Positions 24,487-32,380 are shown, counted from the stretch's first letter. The stretch: 48,964 nt of DNA from Streptomyces sp. OfavH-34-F (GCF_022347745.1 NZ_JAKRGC010000017.1:1-48964), one strand, 5' to 3'. The notes: generated from the letters alone by a model not told the origin. Translations and numbers: made by a program.

Positions 24487-25296
24487 GTGCCCGAGGGACA
24501 CACGATCCACCGCCTCGCCGCGGACCACCGCGAACGCTTCGCCGGCCGGCCGGTACGGGCGAGCAGCCCGCAGGGCAAGTTCACCGACAGCGCCGCCCTG
24601 ATCGACGGACAGGTCCTCGACACGGCCGACGCCCACGGCAAACACCTCTTCCTCGGCTTCGGGGACACCGGCTGGGTCCACATCCACCTCGGCCTGTTCG
24701 GCAAGCTGGGCTTCGGTACGGTGCCGGCCCCGCCGCCCACCGACACCGTCCGGCTGCGCCTGCTCAACGACGCCCACCACGCGGACCTGCGCGGCCCCAC
24801 CACCTGCGCCCTGATCACCGACGCCGAGAAGGCCGCGATACACGACCGGCTCGGCCCCGACCCGCTGCGCGACGGCGAGGACGGCGAACGGGCCTGGCAG
24901 CGGATCTCCCGCAGCCGGATCACCGTCGCCGCCCTGCTGATGGACCAGAAGGTCATCGCGGGCGTCGGCAACGTCTACCGCGCCGAGGTGCTGTTCCGGC
25001 ACGGCATCGACCCGTACCGGGCGGGCCGCGACCTCACCCGCCGCGAGTGGGACGCCGTCTGGGCGGACCTGTGCGCACTGATGCGCGAGGGCGTACGCCA
25101 CAACCGCATCGACACCGTCCGCCCCGAGCACCTCCCCGAGGCCATGGGCCGCCCGCCGCGCGTCGACGACCACGGCGGCGAGGTGTACGTCTACCGGCGC
25201 GCCCGCCAGGGCTGCCACATCTGCGGCAGCGAGATCCGCACCGCCGACCTCGCCGCCCGCAACCTCTTCTGGTGCCCCGGCTGCCAGAGCGCATGA
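24487..25296 (+). CDS. Fpg/Nei family DNA glycosylase (endonuclease VIII type)
   Basis: Base-excision repair enzyme that removes oxidised bases and nicks the abasic site. The 269-residue protein starts VPEGHTIHRLA: after removal of the first residue the N-terminal proline is the catalytic base and the following Glu the acid, as in Nei. The H2TH region is DQKVIAGVGNVYRAEVLF, and the C-terminal zinc finger is CHIC...CPGC (about residues 244-267). The PEGHT start with HTIHR places it with actinobacterial Nei-like proteins (Nei1/Nei2) and not with MutM/Fpg, which begin PELPEVE. GTG 24487 must be the start because the proline has to follow it. The spacing after rpiB is short but a terminator intervenes. 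Confidence 0.92.
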   Translation: MPEGHTIHRLAADHRERFAGRPVRASSPQGKFTDSAALIDGQVLDTADAHGKHLFLGFGDTGWVHIHLGLFGKLGFGTVPAPPPTDTVRLRLLNDAHHADLRGPTTCALITDAEKAAIHDRLGPDPLRDGEDGERAWQRISRSRITVAALLMDQKVIAGVGNVYRAEVLFRHGIDPYRAGRDLTRREWDAVWADLCALMREGVRHNRIDTVRPEHLPEAMGRPPRVDDHGGEVYVYRRARQGCHICGSEIRTADLAARNLFWCPGCQSA

Positions 25297-25309
25297 CGCA
25301 CCCGGTCCA

Positions 25310-25340
25310 CCCGCCGCTACGACATCCGGCGGGCCGTTTT
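25310..25340 (+). terminator. hairpin with T-run after the Nei-type gene
   Basis: CCCGCCG (25310-25316) pairs with CGGCGGG (25327-25333), followed by CCGTTTTC, a short T-run of the kind rare in this genome. The stem is only seven base pairs. Confidence 0.6.
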
Positions 25341-25388
25341 CGCACACATGGTCACGGGGTCCCCCTGCACCAAAGGCCGCCGGGTGGA

Positions 25389-25394
25389 TAAGGT
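25389..25394 (+). promoter_or_regulatory. -10 hexamer TAAGGT, probable leaderless promoter of the membrane phosphatase
   Basis: TAAGGT ends eight bases before ATG 25402, which would put the transcription start at or next to the start codon. An alternative reading is that AAGG is a Shine-Dalgarno with a spacing of nine. Confidence 0.4.
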
Positions 25395-25401
25395 CCCCGC
25401 A

Positions 25402-26547
25402 ATGGCCCGACGCGCAGGAGCAGACTCGTACCCGGCCCGATTGCGGAAATCGGCGCGCCGGGTCTACGCCACGCTGCGCCGGTCCGGGGTCGACTACTTC
25501 CGCGGCGACGGCTCCGACTGGGTCGCCCTGGCCGGCCTGATGCTCGTCATCCCGGTCATCACCGCCTGCACCCTGCTCGACCCGGTCTGGTGCGCGCCCA
25601 CCATGCTCGTCCTGCCGATCGTCGCGGGCGGCCTGCTGCTGCGCCCCGCCAGCCTCCTCGGCCTCTACGCGGCGTCCGCCGCCGCCCTCATCGTCGAGTC
25701 CGTCCGGCTCGGCCCCTACGAGGACGGCCCGGCCGGCGTCACCCCCGGCACCGTGCTCACCGTGGCCGCCTGCGGGTTCTTCGGGCTGATCCTCGCGCAG
25801 TTCCGCGCCCGCGTCGGCGTGCCCTGGCGGCGCGGCGGCACCATGCTCTTCGACCTGCGCGAACGCATCCGGGTCCAGAGTTCGCTGCCCCGCCTCCCGC
25901 ACGGCTGGCACCGCGAGATGGCGCTGCGCCCGGCCGGCGGGCAGTCCTTCTCCGGTGACTTCGTCGTCGCGGCCCGCACCCACGGCGGCCGCACCCTGGA
26001 AGCCGTCCTGACCGACGTCTCCGGCAAGGGCATGGACGCGGGCTCCCGCGCGCTGCTGCTGTCCGGCGCCTTCGGCGGGCTCCTCGGCTCGCTGCCGCCG
26101 CACGGCTTCCTGCCCGCCGCCAACGGCTACCTGCTCCGCCAGGACTGGGACGAGGGCTTCGCCACCTCCATCCACCTGGTCCTGGACCTGGAGACCGGCG
26201 ACTACGAACTCCTCTCGGCGGGCCACCCGCCGGCCCTCCAGCTCCACGCCGGCAGCGGCCAGTGGGAGGAGAAGGCGGCGGAGGGCCCGCTGCTCGGGGT
26301 GTACGACGGCGCCGAGTTCGACGCGGTCAAGGGCCATCTCGCCCCCGGCGACGTGCTGATGCTGTTCACCGACGGGCTGGTGGAGGCCGCCGACCGGGAC
26401 ATCGCGGAGGGCATCGACCGGCTGACCGGCGAGGCCGACCGCTATGTGAGCACCGGCTTCGAGGGCGCCGCCTGGCACCTCATCGAAGCCTGCGCCAAGG
26501 ACGTCAACGACGACCGGGCGCTGCTCCTCCTGTCACGCAAGTCCTGA
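25402..26547 (+). CDS. membrane-anchored SpoIIE/PP2C-type serine phosphatase
   Basis: A 381-residue protein with three to four hydrophobic segments in the first half (about 42-62, 66-82, 86-105, 120-137) and a cytoplasmic SpoIIE domain (about 165-375). Phosphatase landmarks are GGQSFSGDFVVA (metal Asp), LTDVSGKGMDAG, LLSAGHPPALQL and LMLFTDGLVEAADR, ending NDDRALLLL. Such proteins dephosphorylate anti-anti-sigma factors; the partner is not encoded next door. There is no recognisable extracellular sensor domain, so the membrane part itself may sense. The 3-prime end overlaps the convergent antiporter gene by 15 bases. Confidence 0.9.
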   Translation: MARRAGADSYPARLRKSARRVYATLRRSGVDYFRGDGSDWVALAGLMLVIPVITACTLLDPVWCAPTMLVLPIVAGGLLLRPASLLGLYAASAAALIVESVRLGPYEDGPAGVTPGTVLTVAACGFFGLILAQFRARVGVPWRRGGTMLFDLRERIRVQSSLPRLPHGWHREMALRPAGGQSFSGDFVVAARTHGGRTLEAVLTDVSGKGMDAGSRALLLSGAFGGLLGSLPPHGFLPAANGYLLRQDWDEGFATSIHLVLDLETGDYELLSAGHPPALQLHAGSGQWEEKAAEGPLLGVYDGAEFDAVKGHLAPGDVLMLFTDGLVEAADRDIAEGIDRLTGEADRYVSTGFEGAAWHLIEACAKDVNDDRALLLLSRKS

Positions 26548-27750
26548 ACCCGCCCGGACGGGCTCGGGCTCGGGGGTCGCCGGTTCGCGCCGGCCCGGCA
26601 GGAAGCGGGCCAGCCAGTGCGAGCGCCCGGCCGCCAGCGGGGACAGGACCGCGAGGACCAGGACGTAGCCCGCGATGAACGGCGAGAGCCGCTCGTCGAG
26701 CCCGGCCCCGGCCGCCATCGTGGCGAGGATCAGCGCGAACTCGCCGCGCGCCACCAGGGTGGTGGCGATCTTCGCGGCGGCCTGCGGGCCGAACGCGTAG
26801 ACCCGGGCCGTGGCGATGCCGGACAGGATGTTCATCGCGAGGGTGATCGCGGCCGCGGCCAGCACCGGCCACACCACGCTCGGCAGGTCGCCGGGGTCGA
26901 TGGAGAGGCCGAAGGCGAAGAAGAAGATCGCGCCGAACGCGTCCCGCAGGGGGTGCACCAGCGTGCGGATGCGGTCGCCCGACGACGTGTTGCCGAGCAT
27001 CAGCCCCACCATGAAGGCACCGATCGCGTCCGCGACGCCGAACCAGTCCGAGACGCCGGCCACCAGGACGGCGGCCCCCAGGAACGAGATGACCAGGAGT
27101 TCGTCGTCCCGGGTGTTGATCAGCTTGCCGATCAGCCGGGTGCCGTACCGCGCGGCCAGGGCGAGCAGGAGCAGGAAGCCGAACGCCTTGCTCCCGTCGG
27201 TCACCGCGTCGCCCAGGCTGTCCGCGCCGGACAGGACGGGCTGGAGGGCGGCCAGGTACAGGGCGAGGAAGATGTCGTCGACCACGATGATGCCGAGGAT
27301 CGGCCGGGTCTCGGGATCGCCGAGCCGGCCCAGGTCGACCAGCACCTTGGTGACGATGGCCGACGAGGAGATGCCGATCACGCCGGCCAGCACCAGCGCC
27401 TCGGACGTGCCCCAGCCCACCGCGAAGCCGAAGCCGAGCCCGGCGCCGACGTTCAGGAGGAGATAGACGGTCCCGGCGACTACCATCTTGCGGCCGCCGG
27501 TCTTGAGGTCGTCCAGATGGAACTCGAGGCCCAGGTAGAAGAGGAGCAGCACCAGGCCGAGCGCGGAGAGCATCTCCAGCTCGTGCGGATCGGCGACGAG
27601 GACGATGCCGGGGGTGTGCGGGCCGAGGAGTATCCCGGCCAGGATGAACAGGGGGATCGTCGGCAGCCCTATCCGGCGGCCGAGTCGGGCGAGGACGGCG
27701 GCGGCGAGGAAGGCGCCGCCCATGGCGATGAGCGTGTCTGCGTGTCCGAT
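26533..27750 (-). CDS. cation:proton antiporter, CPA2 family (KefB/Ybal-like)
   Basis: A polytopic membrane protein with about twelve segments that exchanges Na+ or K+ for H+. Family marks: RIGLPTIPLFILAGILLGPHTPG, LLLFYLGLEFHLDDL, GVIGISSSAIVTKVL, ILGIIVVDDIFLALYLAAL (the conserved acidic pair in helix 5) and ALILATMAAGAG. It lacks the TrkA-N domain of KefB; the C-terminus is a short basic/Pro tail. Start problem: the first ATG (27723) has no Shine-Dalgarno and leaves out nine codons that read as family-like N-terminus; these begin with ATC at 27750, eight bases after AAAGG, with no ATG, GTG or TTG between a stop and 27723. I give 27750 as the start; with ATG 27723 the protein would be 396 residues. 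Confidence 0.8.
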   Translation of the reverse strand: MGHADTLIAMGGAFLAAAVLARLGRRIGLPTIPLFILAGILLGPHTPGIVLVADPHELEMLSALGLVLLLFYLGLEFHLDDLKTGGRKMVVAGTVYLLLNVGAGLGFGFAVGWGTSEALVLAGVIGISSSAIVTKVLVDLGRLGDPETRPILGIIVVDDIFLALYLAALQPVLSGADSLGDAVTDGSKAFGFLLLLALAARYGTRLIGKLINTRDDELLVISFLGAAVLVAGVSDWFGVADAIGAFMVGLMLGNTSSGDRIRTLVHPLRDAFGAIFFFAFGLSIDPGDLPSVVWPVLAAAAITLAMNILSGIATARVYAFGPQAAAKIATTLVARGEFALILATMAAGAGLDERLSPFIAGYVLVLAVLSPLAAGRSHWLARFLPGRREPATPEPEPVRAGSGLA

Positions 27751-27809
27751 GGGCCTGGCCTTTCATGAGGTCAAGAAAAGGTCAAGGAAGAGTCATCGAT
27801 TAGTTTACC

Positions 27810-27833
27810 GAACAATTGACGTTGCAACTGTTC
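27810..27833. promoter_or_regulatory. palindrome between antiporter and HD gene, operator candidate
   Basis: Arms GAACAATTG (27810-27818) and CAACTGTTC (27825-27833) match with one mismatch around a six-base spacer. It lies in an AT-rich stretch about 60 bases upstream of the antiporter start on one side and the HD gene on the other. Two direct copies of AGGTCAAG (near 27768-27785), which read CTTGACCT on the minus strand, could be -35 elements for the antiporter. Confidence 0.5.
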
Positions 27834-27873
27834 GCCCGGGCATACGGGCCTGATCCCGGCCCGTTCGAGGGCC

Positions 27874-27879
27874 TAGAGT
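27874..27879 (+). promoter_or_regulatory. -10 hexamer TAGAGT, probable leaderless promoter of the HD gene
   Basis: TAGAGT ends eight bases before ATG 27887 and there is no Shine-Dalgarno in the bases between, so transcription should begin at or next to the start codon. Confidence 0.5.
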
Positions 27880-27886
27880 CCTCGCC

Positions 27887-28366
27887 ATGACGCCACCCCA
27901 GCTGACCCTCGCCGAGATCGAGGCCCTGGCCCGCGCGGCCCACGCCGACCAGCGGGACAAGGCCGGCCGCCCCTACGCCGAGCACCTCGCGGCCGTCGCG
28001 GAGGGCGTCCGGGCCAGGGGCGGCAGCGAGGCGCAGATCGCCGCGGCCTGGCTGCACGACGCCGTGGAGGACGACGCGCTGTCCGCCGGCTGGCTGGCCG
28101 GGGCCGCCCTGCCGCAGGAGGTCAAGGACATGGTCCTCGCGGTCACCAAGCGGGCGGGGGAGGAGCCGGAGGCGTACGCCCGGCGCGTCCTCGCGACCCC
28201 GGGCGCCCTGCTCGTCAAGGAGGCGGATCTCGCCCACAACGCCGACCCGGCCCGCCTCGCGGTGCTGGAGCCGGCCGTGCGTTCCCGGCTGACCGCGAAG
28301 TACGCGCGGATGAGGGGGCTGTTGGGGCTCCCCGTACCGGAGGGGCCCCGCGAACGACGGGATTGA
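27887..28366 (+). CDS. small HD-domain phosphohydrolase, RelA/SpoT hydrolase-like
   Basis: A 159-residue stand-alone HD protein. The pattern AHADQRDKAGRPYAEHLAAVAEGV, then AAWLHDAVEDDAL, then LLVKEADLAHNAD is that of the hydrolase half of RelA/SpoT and of small alarmone hydrolases (MESH1/SAH): a first metal histidine, the HD pair, and a distal Asp in the KxxDxxHN-type motif. The usual HP dipeptide of the second helix is HL here. It may therefore degrade (p)ppGpp or another nucleotide; without a test this is an inference from fold. It has no synthetase domain, so it is not RelA itself. A bidirectional hairpin follows. Confidence 0.75.
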   Translation: MTPPQLTLAEIEALARAAHADQRDKAGRPYAEHLAAVAEGVRARGGSEAQIAAAWLHDAVEDDALSAGWLAGAALPQEVKDMVLAVTKRAGEEPEAYARRVLATPGALLVKEADLAHNADPARLAVLEPAVRSRLTAKYARMRGLLGLPVPEGPRERRD

Positions 28367-28388
28367 GCCAACACCGGGACCGCACGAC

Positions 28389-28420
28389 GAAGCCCGGCCC
28401 CCGCGCGGGGGCCGGGCTTC
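28389..28420. terminator. bidirectional terminator between HD gene and acyltransferase
   Basis: A perfect 14-bp stem (28389-28402 with 28407-28420) around GCGC, between two convergent genes. Confidence 0.9.
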
Positions 28421-28440
28421 GCGCTACGCGTACGGAGGGC

Positions 28441-29574
28441 TCAGATCCGGGCGGCGTCCCGGCGGAACGCCCAGTCCATGTCGGGTTCGGTGACGCAGCG
28501 CAGGGCCCGCCGCACCGGCGGGGTGCACATCAGGGTGACGGCCGCCGCCGCGACCGCGGTCACCACGACCAGGCCGACCGGCGAGACCAGCCACGCGTGG
28601 TCGTCGAAGACGCCGGCGTAGTCGGTGCCCTTCACCAGGAAGCCGTGCAGCAGGTAGCCGCAGATCGTGCCCGCGCCGAGCACCGTGAACCACATGTGGC
28701 GGCGCGGCACCAGGGCCAGGAACCCGGCCGTCAGCAGCGTCGCGCAGCAGAACATCGCGAGCGTCATCACCGCGCCCGACCACCACGGCGCCCCCAGCTC
28801 CTGGGCGCTGGAGTCGCGCAGGAACCAGCCGAGCTGCATCCGGGGCGCCGCCCAGTACGCGAACAGCAGGGCGCAGGCGAACAGGGGGAGGGCCAGCAGC
28901 CGGGCCTCGCGGCGGCGCACCAGCGCGAAGTGCTCCGGCTTCAGCTGGAGCCCCAGCACGAAGAACGGCAGGAACTGCAGGACGCGCGGCAGGTCGAGGT
29001 CGCTGCCGATGCTGGGGGAGACCGAGGCGAGCACGGCGATCACGAGCGAAACGGCCAGCGGATGACGGAGGTTGCGCCACACCGGGGTGGTGAGCCGCCA
29101 GATGAACAGGGCGGCCAGGAACCAGGTCAGGTACCAGGGGTCCAGCAGGCTGATCGGGGTGTCCGGCGCGTCGTTGGCGTACCGGCGGAAGAGCGAGTAG
29201 GCCGTCTCGAACACCACATAGGGCACCGCGACCCCGGTGACCAGCCGCTTCACCTTGGCGGGGCTCAGGTCGAACGACCGGGAGAAATAGCCCGAGATGA
29301 GGATGAAGGCGGGCATGTGGAACGTGTACACGACCATGTACAGCGCCCGGGCGGTCCGGCTCCCGTCCATGACGGGCACCCATGAATGCGCCACCGCGAC
29401 GAGCACGATGGCGAGGTACTTGGCGTTGTCGAAGTGGGCGTCGCGCCTTCTGCCCGCACCCTCCCGCGCAGGGGGTCTGACCTCCGCTCCCTCGGTCACC
29501 GGGGGGAGTACGGCCCTCTGCAATGCGTTCGGAGCGTGGAACATCTCAGGCACCCTAGACGTCTCGATTGCCAT
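28441..29574 (-). CDS. membrane acyltransferase family protein (fucose 4-O-acetylase-like)
   Basis: A 377-residue integral membrane protein with about ten hydrophobic segments. The N-terminal FDNAKYLAIVLVAVAHSW with its conserved His, and FHMPAFILISGYFS shortly after, are typical of acyltransferase family 3 in the COG3594 branch (relatives of fucose 4-O-acetylase). Such enzymes move acetyl groups onto sugars on the cell surface or onto secondary metabolites; the acceptor is unknown. The first about 45 residues are hydrophilic and could partly be non-coding: ATG 29574 has only a weak ribosome site, and ATG 29544 (MFHAPNALQ) is an alternative with AGGGTG upstream. Confidence 0.8.
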   Translation of the reverse strand: MAIETSRVPEMFHAPNALQRAVLPPVTEGAEVRPPAREGAGRRRDAHFDNAKYLAIVLVAVAHSWVPVMDGSRTARALYMVVYTFHMPAFILISGYFSRSFDLSPAKVKRLVTGVAVPYVVFETAYSLFRRYANDAPDTPISLLDPWYLTWFLAALFIWRLTTPVWRNLRHPLAVSLVIAVLASVSPSIGSDLDLPRVLQFLPFFVLGLQLKPEHFALVRRREARLLALPLFACALLFAYWAAPRMQLGWFLRDSSAQELGAPWWSGAVMTLAMFCCATLLTAGFLALVPRRHMWFTVLGAGTICGYLLHGFLVKGTDYAGVFDDHAWLVSPVGLVVVTAVAAAAVTLMCTPPVRRALRCVTEPDMDWAFRRDAARI

Positions 29575-30046
29575 CCGTAAAACCGCGGTCGAATAGCGCG
29601 TCTTCCCTGCGTATCAAATGCTAAACGCACGGCTGCTGACCGGTTTGACACGTTTTGAACAGCTCAAAAGGGGTGAATCGTCCGCCAGTTGATGGAAGTG
29701 AATTACCTCGCTTTCGGCGGCGAATTCCCCTGTGAATAAACTGTGTGGATATAGAAACGATCATCGTCGCCAACCCTTCCGAAGTGCGGTTCCGCCGGTC
29801 GGGGCGGCTCCGGGCCGGGGCGGCGGCCGGCCGCCCGACCGGGCCGCGCGACCGGACGAGACCCTTCCGGGCCGGGTGGGGGCACGGGGGGGCGCAAGGG
29901 GGCGCAGAATGGCGCGATATCGACAGGTCGATACGTCACCCGGCAGCAAGGCGGGGGGAGTTGGTGGCACGATGGATGCGACGGAGGGTGCACGGCCGCA
30001 CATCTCCGGGCCGGCAAGGGCGGACCGACCGAGGGTGTGAGCAGAC
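29575..30046. other. 472-base intergenic region with palindromes, no convincing gene
   Basis: The left half (29580-29770) is AT-rich for this genome and should hold the acyltransferase promoter; it contains the small palindrome TTTTGA-ACAGC-TCAAAA (29653-29669). The right half is G+C-rich and contains the perfect palindrome at 29918-29933. Frames of about 100 codons exist on both strands but overlap each other, lack ribosome sites and have the composition of non-coding G+C-rich DNA. Confidence 0.6.
29918..29933. promoter_or_regulatory. 16-bp palindrome TATCGACAGGTCGATA, operator candidate
   Basis: Seven-base arms TATCGAC and GTCGATA around AG. It lies 114 bases upstream of the small membrane protein gene. 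TetR- and GntR-type regulators use sites of this size; no regulator gene is adjacent, so the binding protein is unknown. Confidence 0.4.
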
Positions 30047-30241
30047 GTGGCCATTTCGCTGTCAGTGGTGCTTCTGTTGGGGGTCATCCTCGTGGTCATG
30101 ATCCGCAGCGGGTCCATCAAGCCGGGCCCCGCGGTGGTCGCGGCGCTCTTCGGCTTCTTCCTGGCGCCGACGGGCATGGGCCCGTCGATCAACCGCTTCG
30201 CCAACTCGATCATCGAGTCCATCGGCCAGATCAACTTCTGA
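30047..30241 (+). CDS. small membrane protein of unknown function, 64 residues
   Basis: Starts at GTG 30047, with GAGGG about ten bases upstream. The protein has a hydrophobic first helix (residues 3-18, SLSVVLLLGVILVVMIR), a short polar turn (SGSIKPG), a second hydrophobic helix (27-40, AVVAALFGFFLAP) and an amphipathic end (INRFANSIIESIGQINF). Both helices and the codon usage look real. Similar small two-helix proteins are encoded on Streptomyces chromosomes and, as far as I recall, in transfer regions of actinomycete integrative plasmids, but I cannot name a function. It sits directly before the tRNA-Gly/tRNA-Pro pair. Confidence 0.75.
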   Translation: MAISLSVVLLLGVILVVMIRSGSIKPGPAVVAALFGFFLAPTGMGPSINRFANSIIESIGQINF

Positions 30242-30295
30242 GCCCGCGCCGGCACCGGCCGCCGCGATCCCGCGGAAAGTCCCGGTGAGCACGCG

Positions 30296-30326
30296 GAAGG
30301 GCCCGGTCCAGAGGACCGGGCCCTTC
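30296..30326. terminator. terminator between the small membrane protein gene and tRNA-Gly
   Basis: A 14-bp perfect stem (30296-30309 with 30313-30326) with a three-base loop. It ends the small gene on the plus strand and the tRNA-Gly transcript on the minus strand. Confidence 0.85.
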
Positions 30327-30330
30327 GCGG

Positions 30331-30404
30331 TGGAGCGGGCGACGGGAATCGAACCCGCGTAGCTAGTTTGGAAGACTAGGGCTCTACCATTGAGCTACGC
30401 CCGC
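30331..30404 (-). tRNA. tRNA-Gly (anticodon TCC)
   Basis: Minus strand, 71 bases plus an encoded CCA (bases 30331-30333 read as CCA on the minus strand). Acceptor arms GCGGGCG/CGCCCGC pair fully, the D-loop contains AGCTCAATGGTAGAGC, the anticodon stem CTAGT/ACTAG carries the loop CTTCCAA with TCC, and the T-arm GGGTTCGATTCCC is standard. It reads the GGA/GGG glycine codons. Confidence 0.97.
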
Positions 30405-30595
30405 ACTGCACGCACCGCACGCCATGGCGACCGCGGCACGAGAAGCATCGTAGCGGGTCACGGGCGTTGCCCGCACACCCCGTGCGCGACCGCCCGGCCC
30501 CTCCCGGGGAAGCCCGGCGCGAGCCGCGCCCCGGCGGGCCCGTGGAAAGCGGCCGGCCCGGTGCTCCGCTCCATGTACCCTACGTGTCGCACCGA

Positions 30596-30672
30596 CGGGG
30601 TGTGGCGCAGCTTGGTAGCGCGTCCGCTTTGGGAGCGGAAGGTCGTCGGTTCGAATCCGGCCACCCCGACCA
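30596..30672 (+). tRNA. tRNA-Pro (anticodon TGG)
   Basis: Plus strand, 74 bases plus an encoded CCA (30670-30672). Acceptor arms CGGGGTG/CACCCCG pair fully, the anticodon stem TCCGC/GCGGA holds the loop TTTGGGA with TGG, and the T-arm is CGGTTCGAATCCG. It is transcribed away from tRNA-Gly, with 190 bases between the two. Confidence 0.97.
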
Positions 30673-30823
30673 CCGGCAAGATCGCGTTGCGGGAGTTCTC
30701 CCCCTTGCCGTTACTATGCAAAATGCGTGCCCGTGTGTCTGATGTACCGGGCTCGGTCCGCGAAGCCGCCCCCCGTGCGGCGGAGCAGAACCCCAAGAAG
30801 TCAGCCACCAAGGAGACCGAACC

Positions 30824-32221
30824 GTGAAGAGCGCCGTGGAGACCCTGAACCCGACCCGGGTTCGGCTCAGCATCGAGGTGCCCTTCGAGGAGCTCAAGGA
30901 CAGCCTCGACGCGGCGTACAAGAAGATCAACCAGCAGGTCACGGTGAAGGGGTTCCGCAAGGGCAAGATCCCCAGCCGGGTCATCGACCAGCGGTTCGGC
31001 CGCGGTGCCGTGCTGGAGGAGGCCGTCAACGACGCGCTCCCGAAGTTCTACACCGAGGCCGTCAACGAGGGTGAGCTGAACGTCCTCGGCCAGCCCGAGG
31101 TGGACATCACCGAGCTGAAGGACGGCGAGCTGCTGGCCTTCACCGCCGAGGTGGACGTGCGCCCCGAGATCGAGATCCCGGACTACTCCGGCATCGAGGT
31201 CACCGTCGACGCCATCGAGGTCACCGACGAGGACGTCGACAAGGCCGTCGAGCAGCTGCGCAACCGCTTCGCCTCCACCAACCCGGTCGAGCGCGCCGCC
31301 GCCGAGGGAGACGTCGTCACGATCGACCTGCAGGCCAAGGTGGACGGCGAGGTCCTGGAGGACGGCGTGGCCGAGGGTGTCTCGTACACCATCGGTTCCG
31401 GTGAGCTCCTGGAGGGCATCGACGAGGCCGTGACCGGTCTGGAGGCCGGTGGCGAGGCCACCTTCACCTCGCAGCTCAAGGGCGGCTCCGCCGAGGGCAA
31501 GGACGCCGAGGTCACCGTCAAGGTCACCGCCGTCGCCGCCCGCGAGCTCCCCGAGCTGGACGACGACTTCGCCCAGATGGCCAGCGAGTTCGACACGCTG
31601 GAGGAGCTGAAGGCCGACAGCCGCAGCCGCCTGGAGAACACCAAGCAGTACGACCAGGCCACCCAGGCCCAGGAGCGCGTCCTGGAGGAGCTGCTCAAGC
31701 TCGCCGAGGTCCCGATCCCGGAGAAGCTGCTCGCGGACGAGATCCAGACCCGCAAGCACAACCTGGAGCACCACCAGCTCGGTCAGATGGGGCTCACCCT
31801 CGAGAAGTACCTGGAGATCCAGGGCAAGACCCTCGAGGAGTTCGAGGCCGAGACGTCCGAGCAGGCCGTCAAGGGCATCAAGACCCAGTTCATCCTGGAC
31901 GAGCTCGTCAACAAGGAGAAGCTGAACGTCAACCAGGAGGAGCTCACCGAGCACCTCATGCGGCGTGCGGCCTCCTCCGGCATGAGCCCCGACCAGTTCG
32001 CGCAGGCCGTCGTCGAGGGCGGCCAGGTGCCGATGCTCGTCGGCGAGGTCGCCCGCGGCAAGGCGCTCGCCGTCGTGGTCGAGGCCGCGAAGGTCGTCGA
32101 CACCAACGGTGAGGTCGTCGAGCTGGAGGACGACGAGGACGCGGCGGAGGAGGCCACCGAGACGGTCGAGGCCGCCGAGGGCGCCACCGAGGCCGCCGCC
32201 GAGGAGAAGACCGAGGCCTGA
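30824..32221 (+). CDS. tig: trigger factor (ribosome-associated peptidyl-prolyl isomerase chaperone)
   Basis: Binds nascent chains at the ribosome exit and catalyses proline isomerisation. The 465-residue protein has the ribosome-binding domain (1-150) with the signature GFRKGKIP, an FKBP-type domain (about 160-240; [43 protein letters not shown]) and the long helical C-terminal domain. The final 45 residues are Glu/Ala-rich and acidic, common in actinobacterial trigger factors. GTG 30824 follows AAGGAG with good spacing. It precedes clpP1-clpP2-clpX, the classic tig-clp arrangement, but an 18-bp terminator and a separate promoter split it from clpP1. Confidence 0.97.
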   Translation: MKSAVETLNPTRVRLSIEVPFEELKDSLDAAYKKINQQVTVKGFRKGKIPSRVIDQRFGRGAVLEEAVNDALPKFYTEAVNEGELNVLGQPEVDITELKDGELLAFTAEVDVRPEIEIPDYSGIEVTVDAIEVTDEDVDKAVEQLRNRFASTNPVERAAAEGDVVTIDLQAKVDGEVLEDGVAEGVSYTIGSGELLEGIDEAVTGLEAGGEATFTSQLKGGSAEGKDAEVTVKVTAVAARELPELDDDFAQMASEFDTLEELKADSRSRLENTKQYDQATQAQERVLEELLKLAEVPIPEKLLADEIQTRKHNLEHHQLGQMGLTLEKYLEIQGKTLEEFEAETSEQAVKGIKTQFILDELVNKEKLNVNQEELTEHLMRRAASSGMSPDQFAQAVVEGGQVPMLVGEVARGKALAVVVEAAKVVDTNGEVVELEDDEDAAEEATETVEAAEGATEAAAEEKTEA

Positions 32222-32239
32222 GCCTCGCGCTGACCCCGT

Positions 32240-32279
32240 ACGACGGGCTCCGGACGCCTCCGCGTCCGGAGCCCGTCGT
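32240..32279 (+). terminator. terminator after tig
   Basis: A perfect 18-bp stem (32240-32257 with 32262-32279) with a CTCC loop, one of the strongest hairpins in the window, 18 bases past the tig stop. Confidence 0.93.
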
Positions 32280-32325
32280 CGTACCGGCGGACGTTTCGCC
32301 ACAACCCGCGTACCGGCTGCGGACC

Positions 32326-32344
32326 TTGCGCTCCCAGCGAACAG
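32326..32344. promoter_or_regulatory. ClgR-type activator box upstream of clpP1
   Basis: The site contains CGC-TCCCA-GCGAAC (32329-32342), or on the other strand GTTCGC-TGGGA-GCG. This is the CGC-N5-GCG core with the AAC flank described for ClgR, the activator of clpP1P2, clpC and lon in Streptomyces and Corynebacterium. Its centre is about 58 bases before the start predicted from the -10 hexamer at 32381, a usual distance for an activator. Confidence 0.75.
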
Positions 32345-32380
32345 TCGCGGAAGCGGGATGGCGTTGTTCCACCTGCGCGT

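Noticed and set aside
29703..30040. Overlapping frames of about 100 codons in the gap before the small membrane protein
   Set aside because: They overlap on both strands, have no ribosome site and show the Arg/Pro-rich composition of non-coding high-G+C DNA.
30331..30672. tRNA pair as an occupied integration site
   Set aside because: Both tRNAs are complete, no direct copy of either 3-prime end occurs in the window, and no integrase gene is present.
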